This document shows positions 1-7,764 of a stretch of 8,770 nucleotides of DNA, one piece after another; the first letter of the stretch is position 1; each line of letters begins with the position of its first letter. Source of the DNA: Acidobacteriaceae bacterium (lineage in GTDB: Bacteria; Acidobacteriota; Terriglobia; Terriglobales; SbA1); NCBI GenBank assembly GCA_003136335.1, contig PLEA01000080.1, positions 1-8,770 of the forward strand, in the 5' to 3' direction. Made by a program: the position numbers and the translations under genes. Below the pieces are notes generated by a model that was not told where the DNA came from, searched no databases, and saw only the letters and a program-made list of their open reading frames with translations.

Positions 1-488
1 TTGTGCAGGCGGTCGAGCAGCATGCCCTCGGCTTGCTTGGCAAGAGGAGCGGCATCCTTCCAAGTCACGTCCATCCCGACCTTCTTCATGCGTTCGATGT
101 ACAGCCTTGCCGATGTCGCCCGCACGGGGTCGATGACAGAGTTGATTTCGGGCGGAGCACCCATGCCGGATGTGCCATAGCAGCTTTGGCACTTCAGGCG
201 GTATAGGTCGGAACCGTATAGGGTGGTGCTTTGCCCGGTAAACTTGTTGGAAAGCTGCAACGCCGGGTGCGGCGGCGGCCATTCGCTGGGCATCGGAGCT
301 GCGGGGCCGTAGACGCCGGACGATTTGCCCATGCTGGTTTCGTCAAAGGCACGGTGGAGGTGCTCCAGCCAACTTCCGCCCTCCACCGGAGTCACAACCT
401 GTGCGTACACGGACAACGACAGCGCCAAAAGGAGAAGGGCGACCGCTACGATGCTCATCTCACCGAAATGGATATGATCTTCGCGCAT
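1..488 (-). CDS. Secreted cytochrome c-like protein with altered haem motif (partial, 3' end off window)
   Basis: Reading the minus strand gives an open frame that continues past position 1. From the ATG at 488 the protein starts MREDHIHFGE, followed by a hydrophobic signal segment (SIVAVALLLLALSLSVYA-Q) with a plausible signal-peptidase site. The middle has a WLEHLHRAFDETSMG segment, then LYRLKCQSCYGTSGMGAPP and EINSVIDPVRATS. This resembles periplasmic single-haem cytochromes, where the motif would be CxxCHG. Here the histidine that ligates haem iron is a tyrosine (TAT instead of CAT or CAC), so normal c-type haem ligation is doubtful. Three starts are possible: GTG at 503, which overlaps the upstream TGA as GTGA, ATG at 488, and ATG at 458. 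None has a strong Shine-Dalgarno sequence; 488 gives the n-region a positive charge. Family assignment is by motif and remembered similarity. It is the last visible gene of a minus-strand cluster. Confidence 0.65.
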   Translation of the reverse strand, partial: MREDHIHFGEMSIVAVALLLLALSLSVYAQVVTPVEGGSWLEHLHRAFDETSMGKSSGVYGPAAPMPSEWPPPHPALQLSNKFTGQSTTLYGSDLYRLKCQSCYGTSGMGAPPEINSVIDPVRATSARLYIERMKKVGMDVTWKDAAPLAKQAEGMLLDRLH

Positions 489-499
489 GCCCGGAGGTG

Positions 500-1201
500 T
501 CACACCGCTTTTCTGCCAACGACCTTAGAGCGTTTCAGACTGGCAGGATAAGAGACCCGCTTTCGTCTCACTAAAGCCCACGGCGTAAGAGTATGCGGAC
601 GCGTGCGACTCCGGCTTGCGATTTCTTCCACTCGTATGCCTCGAGCCAGCAGGGCATCGCCGATCATTGAGCGATGGCAGCGCCAAGGCACGGCTTCGGC
701 GCACATGATGACGGTTCGTCGCTTTTGGGCCCAATGAATGAGCTGGTCCAAGGCTTTCTCAAATTCTGGCGTTTGCATGTAGTCGGCGAAGCCGCGGAAG
801 CTGGCATTTCTCCAAGCCGTGTTGGTCGAGTCACTACGCGCGTGCCGCAGACCGCCAAGCCCAGCCATATGCCGGTAACGGATCCCCGCTTTCTGGAGCG
901 GATGAGGTAGTGCGTCGCGGTTGAATTGAGGATTGTGTCGCGAGCGCGGAATGGTTCGAACATCGACTAGCTGGTTGACACCGTGAGCGAGAAGCAGTGC
1001 AACGAACTCCTTCAAGGTTCGTGTTGAGTGCCCCACTGTCAATACCATGGGGCTCTCATCGGGCTGTTTGGCTCTCGGCTTGACAGTCAGGCCGCGCTGA
1101 GGCCTAGGCTTGGTGGCAGGACGGTCCGCTTCGGTACGCAACCGTTTGTTCTCAGGACCAACGCCAAGCTTCGCCCTTGTGCAAAATACCGGGAGGATCA
1201 T
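500..1201 (-). CDS. DUF488 family protein
   Basis: The 233-aa protein carries the DUF488 signature blocks: TVGHSTRTLKEF (residues 55-66), DVRTIPRSRHNPQFN (80-94), YRHMAGLGGLRHA (109-121), WRNASFRGFADYM (130-142) and IMCAEAVPWRCHRSMI (165-180). The last block contains the conserved cysteines and the CHR motif. The biochemical role of the family is unknown, so none is claimed. The core begins at Met52 (ATG at 1048), giving 182 aa, which is nearer the usual family length. The upstream ATG at 1201 overlaps the stop of the preceding gene as ATGA, which argues for translational coupling and for the longer form with a basic, proline-rich N-terminal extension. Both starts remain possible. The stop TGA (502-500) overlaps a GTG that could start the cytochrome-like gene, consistent with one operon. 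Confidence 0.9.
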   Translation of the reverse strand: MILPVFCTRAKLGVGPENKRLRTEADRPATKPRPQRGLTVKPRAKQPDESPMVLTVGHSTRTLKEFVALLLAHGVNQLVDVRTIPRSRHNPQFNRDALPHPLQKAGIRYRHMAGLGGLRHARSDSTNTAWRNASFRGFADYMQTPEFEKALDQLIHWAQKRRTVIMCAEAVPWRCHRSMIGDALLARGIRVEEIASRSRTRPHTLTPWALVRRKRVSYPASLKRSKVVGRKAV

Positions 1202-1524
1202 GTCTGCGTCGGCACAGCAGGCTGCGTTTCTGCTAAATCACGTGCTTTCAGCAGTACAAGTTCACCTCCATCGGAGCGCGCTCGGTTTTCTAACCGACTC
1301 CATGCATGCTGAAGCTCTTCTATGTCACCGCGTTCAAACAGACGTGATTGGAAGACTGGCGGACACTCTGATTCTTGGAAAGACGGACAGCCTTGGTGGA
1401 GCATTTTGTGGGATAGAAGCACGTCCCTGAATGGTACCTGGTAATTGCCTCCGCAGGAGTGGCAAGGCGGACTGATGGCTACTGCGTCCAGAATATTCAT
1501 GCCATATACCTCGATCGCAACCAT
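1198..1524 (-). CDS. Small CxxC hypothetical protein
   Basis: This 108-aa protein has no assigned function that I know. It starts at the ATG at 1524, preceded by a strong Shine-Dalgarno region (AAGAAGGAAGA) at 4-5 bases spacing. Visible elements are a CHSCGG motif near residues 21-26, a VPFRDVLLSHKMLHQGCP segment, a second cysteine in SECPPVF, and a helical C-terminal part, DIEELQHAWSRLENRARSDG. The CxxC plus two further cysteines could form a zinc-ribbon-like site, though spacing and partners are unproven. Its stop overlaps the DUF488 start by four bases (ATGA), so the two are probably co-translated. I recall similar short proteins in acidobacterial genomes, but that cannot be tested here. 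Confidence 0.75.
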   Translation of the reverse strand: MVAIEVYGMNILDAVAISPPCHSCGGNYQVPFRDVLLSHKMLHQGCPSFQESECPPVFQSRLFERGDIEELQHAWSRLENRARSDGGELVLLKARDLAETQPAVPTQT

Positions 1525-1533
1525 TCTTCCTTC

Positions 1534-1719
1534 TTAGCACTTCAGTACATTCGGAAGATCTCCGCCCAGAGTGCTAGCTTCATCTGACCCGCCACCGCCT
1601 ACGTTTACGAACAGCCGGGCCGTTTTTTCATCAGTGCATCCGTACTTGTGAGGGCGTGCAAGTTCCACATTAGGTACAAGGATCGCACCCCCTTCAAAAA
1701 CCCTATCATCAGACTGCAC
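1534..1719 (-). CDS. Possible 61-aa hypothetical peptide
   Basis: A 61-codon minus-strand frame starts at a GTG (1719) with a GAGAAAG stretch about four bases upstream, and ends in TAA nine bases before the next gene's ATG. The product has an acidic start (QSDDRVFEGG), a LARPHKYGCTDEKTARLFV segment, a GGGGSDEAS turn and a C-terminal cysteine. The composition looks protein-like, and the position immediately upstream in the same direction suits a leading gene of the DUF488 cluster. No family is recognised. The short length and non-ATG start leave real doubt; it could be chance coding upstream of the 108-aa gene. Confidence 0.4.
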   Translation of the reverse strand: MQSDDRVFEGGAILVPNVELARPHKYGCTDEKTARLFVNVGGGGSDEASTLGGDLPNVLKC

Positions 1720-2199
1720 AGCACTTTCTCACAGTGGATTATTCGTACTACACGTGGAGACAATCGTAACGAAGACGGATCGGAAGCAGATCGAGGCATA
1801 GTCATGAGCGGCTCAAGTGGCTCATGCGGGGAAAGAATCAAGTGGCGGCGCGTATCTGTGCGGCCGGCAGCGCACAGTTCATAGCGAGCCCGCCGAACAC
1901 AATAAAACATCTGTGTACGACCGAAACCCTCACCTCGTTGAATCTCTTTGCGTCAGCAAGGTCAATCGGCGGCCCTTCGCCGATCGTCTGCTTGAGCAGA
2001 GCCGTTCGCAATAGCAGGAGCAACGAAAGAACCGGCCGTTTCTTTGTCGAGAACGTATAGTAACCTTGTCGATCGTTAGCCTGCCACTCTGCAGCGGCAT
2101 TCTGCTCGCGCCAAAATCGAAGAACGAAGAACAGTGCGCGCATGATTTTGTTAGAGTCTCTCACGCGCTGTCCGACTTAATTTGCGCGAGACTGGGCGA
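1720..2199. other. 480-bp stretch with no convincing gene
   Basis: This region separates the two minus-strand clusters. The longest candidate is a minus-strand frame at 1838-2164, or 1838-2143 from its internal ATG. It encodes about 100 aa with a FSTKKRPVLSLLLLLRTAL segment, but no ribosome-binding site is visible and no family is recognised. Other frames here are short and overlap one another. It may hold the promoter of the DUF488 cluster, but I could not pick out convincing -35 and -10 boxes. A hairpin lies at its right end, just after the cfa stop. Confidence 0.4.
2155..2193 (-). terminator. Candidate hairpin downstream of cfa
   Basis: An inverted repeat pairs AGTCTC (2155-2160) with GAGACT (2188-2193) and GCGC (2165-2168) with GCGC (2184-2187), leaving a four-base bulge and a loop of about 15 bases. 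It starts seven bases beyond the cfa stop codon, where a transcription terminator would be expected. There is no clear T-run after it on the minus strand, so intrinsic termination is uncertain. Confidence 0.3.
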
Positions 2200-3524
2200 T
2201 TAGTATCCAGCTTGTTTGCAGTACCAATCCTCACGAGTGAGCGGAAGCGCGCATCGTCCGCTCTCCGGTTTCACTAACATGGTCTGGTAGAGGTTGAGAC
2301 GACCGGTACGAAACGCATGTGCTGAACCGGCCATGTAAAGACGCCAGATGCGGTAAGTAGTGTCATCGGTGAGGCGCCTGGCGTTGTCTGCATGTCTTTC
2401 CAACCTTTCTAACCAGCGATGGAGTGTCATCACATAGTGTTCTCGCAGACTCTCCATATCGCGCACCTCGAGAGCACTGAATTCTGCGGTTCTCAGAGTT
2501 GTGTTGATGGGCACGAGCTCACCGTCGGGGAAAACGTAGCGATCCGTAAACGAGGGACCGTGTCGGTGATGGGTTGCCGAATACGCAATCCCGTGGTTCA
2601 GAAAACGCCTTCTGGACGCAGGAGATCGTAAATCCTACTGAAGTACTCTGGCAGAAGATCCTCACCGACATGTTCGAACATGCCGACGCTGGCGATTTTG
2701 TCAAACTGGGCTTTCGTCTTGAGTTGCCGATAATCGCAGAGTTCTACTCGGCAGCGGTCGTCGTCCAGCCCCGCTTCTCGAATCTGTTGTCGAGCAAATT
2801 CTGCTTGTACAGTACTTAGGGTTATCCCAAGGCTTTTCACGCCATAGTGGGCGGCGGCATGGATGATCAAAGCTCCCCAACCACAGCCGACATCGAGCAG
2901 GCGTTCCTCGGGGCAAAGCCGCAATTTTCTGCAAATATAGTCGAGCTTCTGCTCTTGCGCCTCGTCCAGCCCGTCTTCAGCCGTACGGAAGTATGCGCAG
3001 GAATAAACCATCCTCGGGTCCAGAAAGAGTGAGTAGAATTCGGGGGGAAGATCATAGTGATAACTGATGGCCTGCTGATCTCGATGCCGGGAGTGAACCG
3101 CTCCTCGCAAACCAAGTTGGCGACGGACGGCTCGCGGCCGTCCAGTCGCAGGAAGCCTTCCTAGAATTGTGGTCAGATACAGTTTTTTGCTCAAAGCCTG
3201 CTCCTGCGAGAGTAGGAAATCTGCGACGGCGACCGAGGCCTCAATGTCACCTTCGATATCGAAGTCATTGAAGATATAAGATTCCCCCAAAGTCAGTTCA
3301 CTTGGTGAGAGAAACATGTTGCGCAGCGCTCCCGGATGCTTCAGCACCAGAACGAATCTGCACTTGTTAGCCCTTCCCCAAATAGATCCTTCCCAGAACC
3401 GCACTTGGAAATCATGATATGGATATGACGCAAAGAGATGCTCCAACAAATCGATACTCACCCTGACCGACTTCTCGGCTGCAATGGCTTCTTGAGAAAT
3501 CCGGATACTGTGCTCAGCTAACAT
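2200..3524 (-). pseudogene. cfa: Cyclopropane-fatty-acyl-phospholipid synthase, frameshifted
   Basis: Intact relatives use S-adenosylmethionine to add a methylene bridge across double bonds of membrane phospholipid acyl chains. The start at 3524 (MLAEHSIRIS) is chosen because GGAAAGGA lies about six bases upstream. Visible motifs are YHYDLPPEFYSLFLDP (about residues 155-170), YSCAYF with the conserved active-site cysteine (about 176), the SAM-binding DVGCGWG (211-217) and GMFEHVG with the conserved glutamate (about 284). After PEGVF (residue 308) the frame hits TGA at 2600-2598. One extra base there restores LNHGIAYS and an intact C-terminal part through YVFPDGELVPINTTLR and WRLYMAGSAHAFRTGR to TAA at 2200, about 441 aa in all. 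The truncated product would lack the histidine of NHGI and the C-terminal tyrosine thought to help hold bicarbonate. Third gene of a minus-strand cluster, 40 bp after the secreted protein. A sequencing error in the T-run is possible. Confidence 0.9.
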
Positions 3525-3564
3525 GTTCGTCCTTTCCAACTTGAAAGTCTGCCGACGTCTATCG

Positions 3565-4239
3565 TCAGTGGGCACTTGTCGAAACATCTGCAGACGATAT
3601 CTGTGCTTTGTGGTAGTCGAAATAAGTGTCGTCTTCCTGGCCATGGTAATGAAAGAGAAATAAGATCTTCGCGCGCGATCTCATTGAAAAGTGTCTTGGG
3701 AGCCAGACGTCGGCGGACACAGGCGTTTTGTCCAGTTCAAAATGTGTGCCGGGTTCGACTCGGGCCAGAAACCCCGCAATGGAAACAGGACGTGTGACCT
3801 GGGCTTCTACCTTCACCCACTGGAAGGTATTCTTATCGATCCATAGTTGTCCCTGCATTCCCGTCAGCACTCGCGTCTCCATATCTGGCGGCTGATAGCT
3901 GGGACGCGGTTTTGCTTGAAGGACGTAAACATCGTACCCGTTCAACCTCTGCTCACCTAGCAGCTTGAAGTCGAACGCCTTCACCAACTCTCCCATAAGA
4001 GAATGGTCTCGTTTTCGCTCTGCTTCGTATTTCGCAATGCGCTCCGTCCTTTTCTGCGCTGACTCCTTCTTCCGCTCCGAGATCACATCGTCAAGCTTTC
4101 GCTTTTGATCTGCCTCTCCGGCGGCCTCCCAATCGCGGTTGTTCGCTGCGACCGAGCGCTGAATAATCGTATCAACGTTGTTCTGCCCCACTGTCGAGGC
4201 CGACAGGAGAAGAACCAATGGCAAGAAGAGACGGGGCAT
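3565..4239 (-). CDS. Secreted hypothetical protein, LolA-like beta-rich
   Basis: This 224-aa protein begins with a signal peptide (MPRLFLPLVLLLSASTVGQ). A strongly charged stretch likely to be helical or coiled follows at about residues 35-80 (DQKRKLDDVISERKKESAQK and on). The C-terminal half is rich in aromatic and alternating residues: FDFKLLGEQRLNGYDVYVLQ, METRVLTGMQGQLWIDK, WVKVEAQVTRPVSIAGFLAR, and a closing DDTYFDYHKA. The pattern resembles outer-membrane lipoprotein-sorting-like beta proteins that I associate with acidobacterial genomes; the fold is inference and the function unknown. The start ATG follows the upstream gene by six bases. A GGAG lies about 12 bases before it, a long spacing, so translation may depend on coupling to the upstream gene. 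Co-transcribed with the frameshifted cfa, which hints at an envelope role. Confidence 0.8.
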   Translation of the reverse strand: MPRLFLPLVLLLSASTVGQNNVDTIIQRSVAANNRDWEAAGEADQKRKLDDVISERKKESAQKRTERIAKYEAERKRDHSLMGELVKAFDFKLLGEQRLNGYDVYVLQAKPRPSYQPPDMETRVLTGMQGQLWIDKNTFQWVKVEAQVTRPVSIAGFLARVEPGTHFELDKTPVSADVWLPRHFSMRSRAKILFLFHYHGQEDDTYFDYHKAQISSADVSTSAH

Positions 4240-4245
4240 GGTGCA

Positions 4246-4533
4246 TTAAACTCCGTCGAGCCGGCTAGAAGACCTTTCGCACATACTCCACCACTGCATG
4301 TAAACTCTCGTTACGCTGACATTAGATTCGCGCTCGCTAGCCGCCTGAATGTTGGTTGCCGGACGTTTTGCCGTTTTGATAAATGATTTTGCATCTGCTC
4401 GTCGGGCGGGCTTGGGCTGTTTGCGTTCCAGAGCTTCCTGTAATTCGTTCGCGAGTGAAATTAGCTTTTCGGGATCCTTCTCATGTATAGCTTCCCGAGC
4501 CAACTGGCGCCAATTCTTTGTCAGTTCAAGCAT
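4246..4533 (-). CDS. Small hypothetical protein, first gene of the cfa cluster
   Basis: This 95-aa protein starts at an ATG with an excellent Shine-Dalgarno (AAAGGAG, seven bases upstream). Its first half is a predicted amphipathic helix pair (LTKNWRQLAREAIHEKD, PEKLISLANELQEALERK), followed by a basic, proline- and alanine-rich segment and a C-terminal tail with two tryptophans (QWWSMC). No catalytic motif is seen. Short WRQL...KDPEKL...L proteins of unknown role are common in acidobacteria in my recollection. It ends six bases before the next ATG, so it likely heads an operon with the secreted protein and cfa. Its promoter should lie in the 280-bp spacer shared with the divergent UPF0182 gene. 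Confidence 0.7.
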   Translation of the reverse strand: MLELTKNWRQLAREAIHEKDPEKLISLANELQEALERKQPKPARRADAKSFIKTAKRPATNIQAASERESNVSVTRVYMQWWSMCERSSSRLDGV

Positions 4534-4813
4534 CGCCCAGCTCCTTTCCGAGAGTTTGCTAGCCTCCGATATTTACCAGCAAAACGAAAATTGATTCGCC
4601 CATGAGTAACGTAATTGTGGAAACGGTTCGCGCCTATCCACCTTCCCCATGCTGCGAGCCAAATGGAATTATTTAACGCACTCGCCACCTCCATGCATAT
4701 GTGACATTGTGTTCACCCGTTGGTACAAGTCGTCCATTGTGTATTCGAGTGGCAGCGGACAACATCATGGTCTTGGTACAGGGAAGCCGCGCAACCGAAC
4801 GGAGGGGTGTGCA
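4534..4813. promoter_or_regulatory. Divergent intergenic spacer
   Basis: The spacer separates the start of the minus-strand cfa cluster from the start of the plus-strand UPF0182 gene, so it should carry promoters for both. Copy 1 of the 134-bp repeat fills its right half (4651-4784) and ends 29 bases before the UPF0182 ATG. A GGAGGGG ribosome-binding site lies at 4801-4807. An AT-rich stretch at about 4570-4600 may serve the minus-strand operon, but no box pair is clear enough to mark. A short plus-strand frame at 4649-4981 crosses the repeat and joins the UPF0182 N-terminus; I treat its 5' part as non-coding. Confidence 0.5.
4651..4784 (+). repeat. 134-bp direct repeat, copy 1
   Basis: This segment recurs at 7886-8019 in the same orientation with nine substitutions and no gaps (125 of 134 identical). 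Similarity stops sharply at both ends. It lies directly upstream of the UPF0182 ribosome-binding site, so it could supply the promoter or 5' leader. Internally, GTACAAG (4723-4729) can pair with CTTGgTAC (4772-4779) around a 42-base interior, and TTGGTACA occurs twice (4720-4727 and 4773-4780). One plus-strand frame is open across both copies (LRAKWNYLTHS... in copy 1), with four of the nine changes synonymous, which is not decisive for coding. There is no transposase or terminal inverted repeat. Confidence 0.9.
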
Positions 4814-7606
4814 ATGAACGCAATGGCCATTGAAAAAATTACTCTCCAGGCAAATGAACCGCGCGGCGCTGCCCGCCGAAGCCACCTACCCAAGATGAAC
4901 CGTCGACTAAGATGGGTTTTATTTGCAGCGATCGCATTCGTCGTCGTTCTGGCAGCCCTCCTCGGCTTAGTTCAAAGATAGCTTTGGATGCGGGAACTCG
5001 ACTATGCGGGCATATTCTGGACCCTTCTGTCTGTCAAGTGGGGAATGTTCGGCGTGACTTTGGTATTTGCGTTTCTTTATCTGTGGATCAATCTCCGATT
5101 TGCAGCCAAGAGCGTCGACATTTCACAGCAGAACGGCCCTTCCGCCACGGTTGCCACGTCCTCTCCTTCTAGTTGGGTCATGGCTGCCTCCTCCGATGCA
5201 AGCAGAAGAATCAACATCGATCTAAACCCCAAGGTATTGGTGTTGGTCATCGGTGCAGCCACCATGTTCGTGTCCCTGATATTTGCGGTTGTCGTTTCGG
5301 CTCAATGGGACACGTATCTCCGTCTTCGTTACGGCGGATCGTTCGGAGTGGCCGACCCGCTCTTTGGGGTCGACCTTGGCTTCTACTTCTTTCGTCTTCC
5401 CTTCTACGAGCTACTGCATGGTAGCCTGACCTTTCTAAGTGTGGCCGCTCTTGCGATACTTGGTTTTGTTTCCTTCCTCGGTCACCCTCGATCGAAGCCC
5501 GGCCAAAAATTCACAATCGGTGACAATACAGCTCGACATTTTGTGGTGCTTGTATTCATTTTGGCCGGCACTCTCGGGTGGGGCTTTTATCTGGATCACT
5601 ACGAACTCGTCTATTCAACCCTCGGCGTTGTCTACGGAGCCGGCTATGCGGCGGTGCACGTGACCAGAGTCGCCCTCTGGATTATGCTCGGCGCCTCCGT
5701 GCTGGCATGTACGCTTCTCGTGCTCGCTTGGTTCCACCCACGAGTGAAGCCGTTGGCTATAGGCATCGGCGTCTACGCTTTGCTGTATCTAGTGGGAGTA
5801 CTGGCGTTACCCTACCTGTTTCAGACGTTCGTCGTTCGACCGAGCGAGCTAAGCCTTGAGACGCCGTACCTGACACGTTACATAGGGTTCACTCGAAGAG
5901 CCTACAATCTTGAGGCAATCCAGGAAACCGCTTATCCGGCTCTCACGGATCTGACTCCACAAGTGCTCGCTAGAAATCAGGACACGATCCAGAATATTCG
6001 TCTTTGGGATTCGCGTCCGCTACTTCAGACCTATCAACAAACGCAGGCTATTCGTCTCTACTACCAGTTCTATAACGTGGATGTCGATCGCTACCATTTG
6101 GCGGATGGTTACCACCAGGTGATGCTGGCATCCCGGGAGCTTGCCTCGCAACTGCCCTCACAGGCGCAAACCTGGGTGAACGAGGAATTGCAGTTCACTC
6201 ATGGCTATGGGTTGGTCATGAACTTTGTATCGAAGACCGAAGGGGGAGGTTTCCCGCAATACCTTATTAAGAATATTCCTCCCGAATCTCAGTATGCCCG
6301 TCTGAATATCTCTCAGCCGGCTATCTACTACGGAGAGGCGACGCCGGGCTATAAGATCGTGGCGACCGGGATCAAAGAGTTTGATTATCCCAAGGGCAAT
6401 GAAAATGTTTACACGAGCTATCAGGGAAAAGGCGGAATTCCACTGGACAGTATCTGGAAGAGGCTCTTGTTTGCGTGGACGCAGAAGGATATCAATATCT
6501 TGCTCACTTCTTATCTGAGACCGCAAAGCAAAATCCAGATTTGGAGAAGCGTTCAGGGCCGTATTTCGCAAGTCGCGCCTTTTTTGCTCCTCGATAAGGA
6601 TCCGTATGCCGTAGTGAGCGAAGGAAAGCAGTATTGGATTCAGGACGCTTATACTACCTCGGACCGTTTCCCCTACTCATAGCCGCAGACGAGTGGTGCG
6701 GCAGAGGGGATAAATTACATCCGCAACTCCGTAAAGGTCGTCGTGAACATGTATGACGGATCGGTTTCTTTCTACGTTATGGATCCAAAAGACCCCGTTC
6801 TCGGACTGTACCGGCGCGCTTTCCCGGGTGTCTTCAAGGATCTGAGTGAGCTTTCAGCGGATCTAAAGAGCCATCTGCGTTACCCGCAGGATCTCTTCGC
6901 CATCCAGGCGAATCAATACCAAAGCTTCCATATGGCCGATCCCCAGGTCTTCTACAACCGGGAAGATCTGTGGGTTGCCCCTAAGGAGAAATACGAGGGC
7001 GCAGTCACCTCCATGGAGCCTTATTACATACTGATGAAGCTGCCCGGGAGCGATCAACTTGAGTACCTCATCCTGACTCCTTTCACGCCGCAGAACAGGG
7101 ATAATATGATCGCCTGGCTGGCCGCGAGGTGCGACTTCCCCGACTATGGAAGAATGCTGTTCTACGAGCTCCCGAAAAAGAAGCTGATCTACGGACCAAA
7201 CCAGATCAGTGCAATGATCGATCAGAGCACGACTATTTCTCAACAACTCACGCTGTGGGACCAAAAAGGATCGAATGTAATCCGGGGGAAGCTGGTTGTG
7301 ATCCCGATCGAGAACTCCTTCCTCTATGTGGTCCCACTCTATCTCAAGGCGGAAGGCACGAATTTCCCACAACTGAAACGCGTTATCGTGGCAACAGGAG
7401 ATAAAGTCGTGATGGAACCAACACTCGACGAGGCGCTGAGCGTCTTGTTTGGAACATTACCGGGGCAGCCGTCGCACCCGGAGCAAACGAGCGGGACGCA
7501 AGGACTCTTGCCGAAAGCAGTGTTGGATCAAGCCAGGGCTCAACTTGAGGAAGCACAGAAAGCAATCAATTCGCTCAAAAACCTGCTGGCTATGCCGGCT
7601 CGATAA
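4814..7606 (+). pseudogene. UPF0182 family membrane protein with two in-frame TAG codons
   Basis: UPF0182 (COG1615) proteins are large multi-pass membrane proteins of unknown function, usually 900-1000 aa. This reading frame spans 930 codons before TAA, the expected size, but contains TAG at codon 56 (4979-4981) and codon 623 (6680-6682). The start ATG at 4814 has GGAGGGG just upstream. Seven membrane segments are visible at about residues 35-55, 67-92, 140-163, 203-221, 242-260, 285-307 and 314-341. They are followed by a large soluble domain. Family-like motifs are DPLFGVDLGFYFFRLPFY, TRYIGFTRRAYNL, VNEELQFTHGYG, QPAIYYGE, GNENVYTSYQGKGG, and after the second TAG NYIRNSVKVVVNMYDG. The first TAG replaces a tryptophan expected in R-W-LWMREL, the second a glutamine expected in PYS-Q-PQ. 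Both are single transitions (TGG or CAG to TAG). Without readthrough the product stops at 55 residues; restarts at 4988 or 6743 are possible but weak. Confidence 0.9.
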
Positions 7607-7764
7607 CTGAAAAGATTTCAATTGTGAACAGTCGCACCATGGCTGCCCAGCCCTACCATCATTGCACTCGATTTCGGAGAGGCCCGCCAAGTTCTTGCTG
7701 GAGTCGCCAGTCACTAATGGAAGTAGTTCCCACAAGTCTGAAAAAGAAAAAATGGGGGTAAACG
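7607..7764. other. Short spacer after UPF0182
   Basis: No gene is seen here. A weak AT-rich hairpin (TGAAA-AGA-TTTCA) follows the UPF0182 stop without a T-run. An A-rich tract and GGGGGT lie at 7741-7759, just before the next small ORF. Confidence 0.4.

Noticed and set aside
3..551. Plus-strand frames at 3-206 and 231-551
   Set aside because: Antisense to the signal-peptide cytochrome-like gene, which has clear motifs.
1605..1910. 101-aa minus-strand frame
   Set aside because: Overlaps the more plausible 61-aa frame, is not protein-like, and has no ribosome-binding site.
4649..4981. 110-aa plus-strand frame through repeat copy 1
   Set aside because: Its last part is the genuine UPF0182 N-terminus cut by a TAG; the real start is the ATG at 4814 with a strong ribosome-binding site.
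6158..6571. 137-aa minus-strand frame
   Set aside because: Lies inside the strongly family-like UPF0182 sequence in an antisense frame; a shadow.
6863..7372. 169-aa minus-strand frame
   Set aside because: Antisense to the UPF0182 soluble domain, with no recognisable motif.
4814..7606. Genome-wide TAG recoding to an amino acid
   Set aside because: The other genes in the window contain no internal TAG, and the two expected residues differ (Trp and Gln), so independent mutations or errors explain it better.
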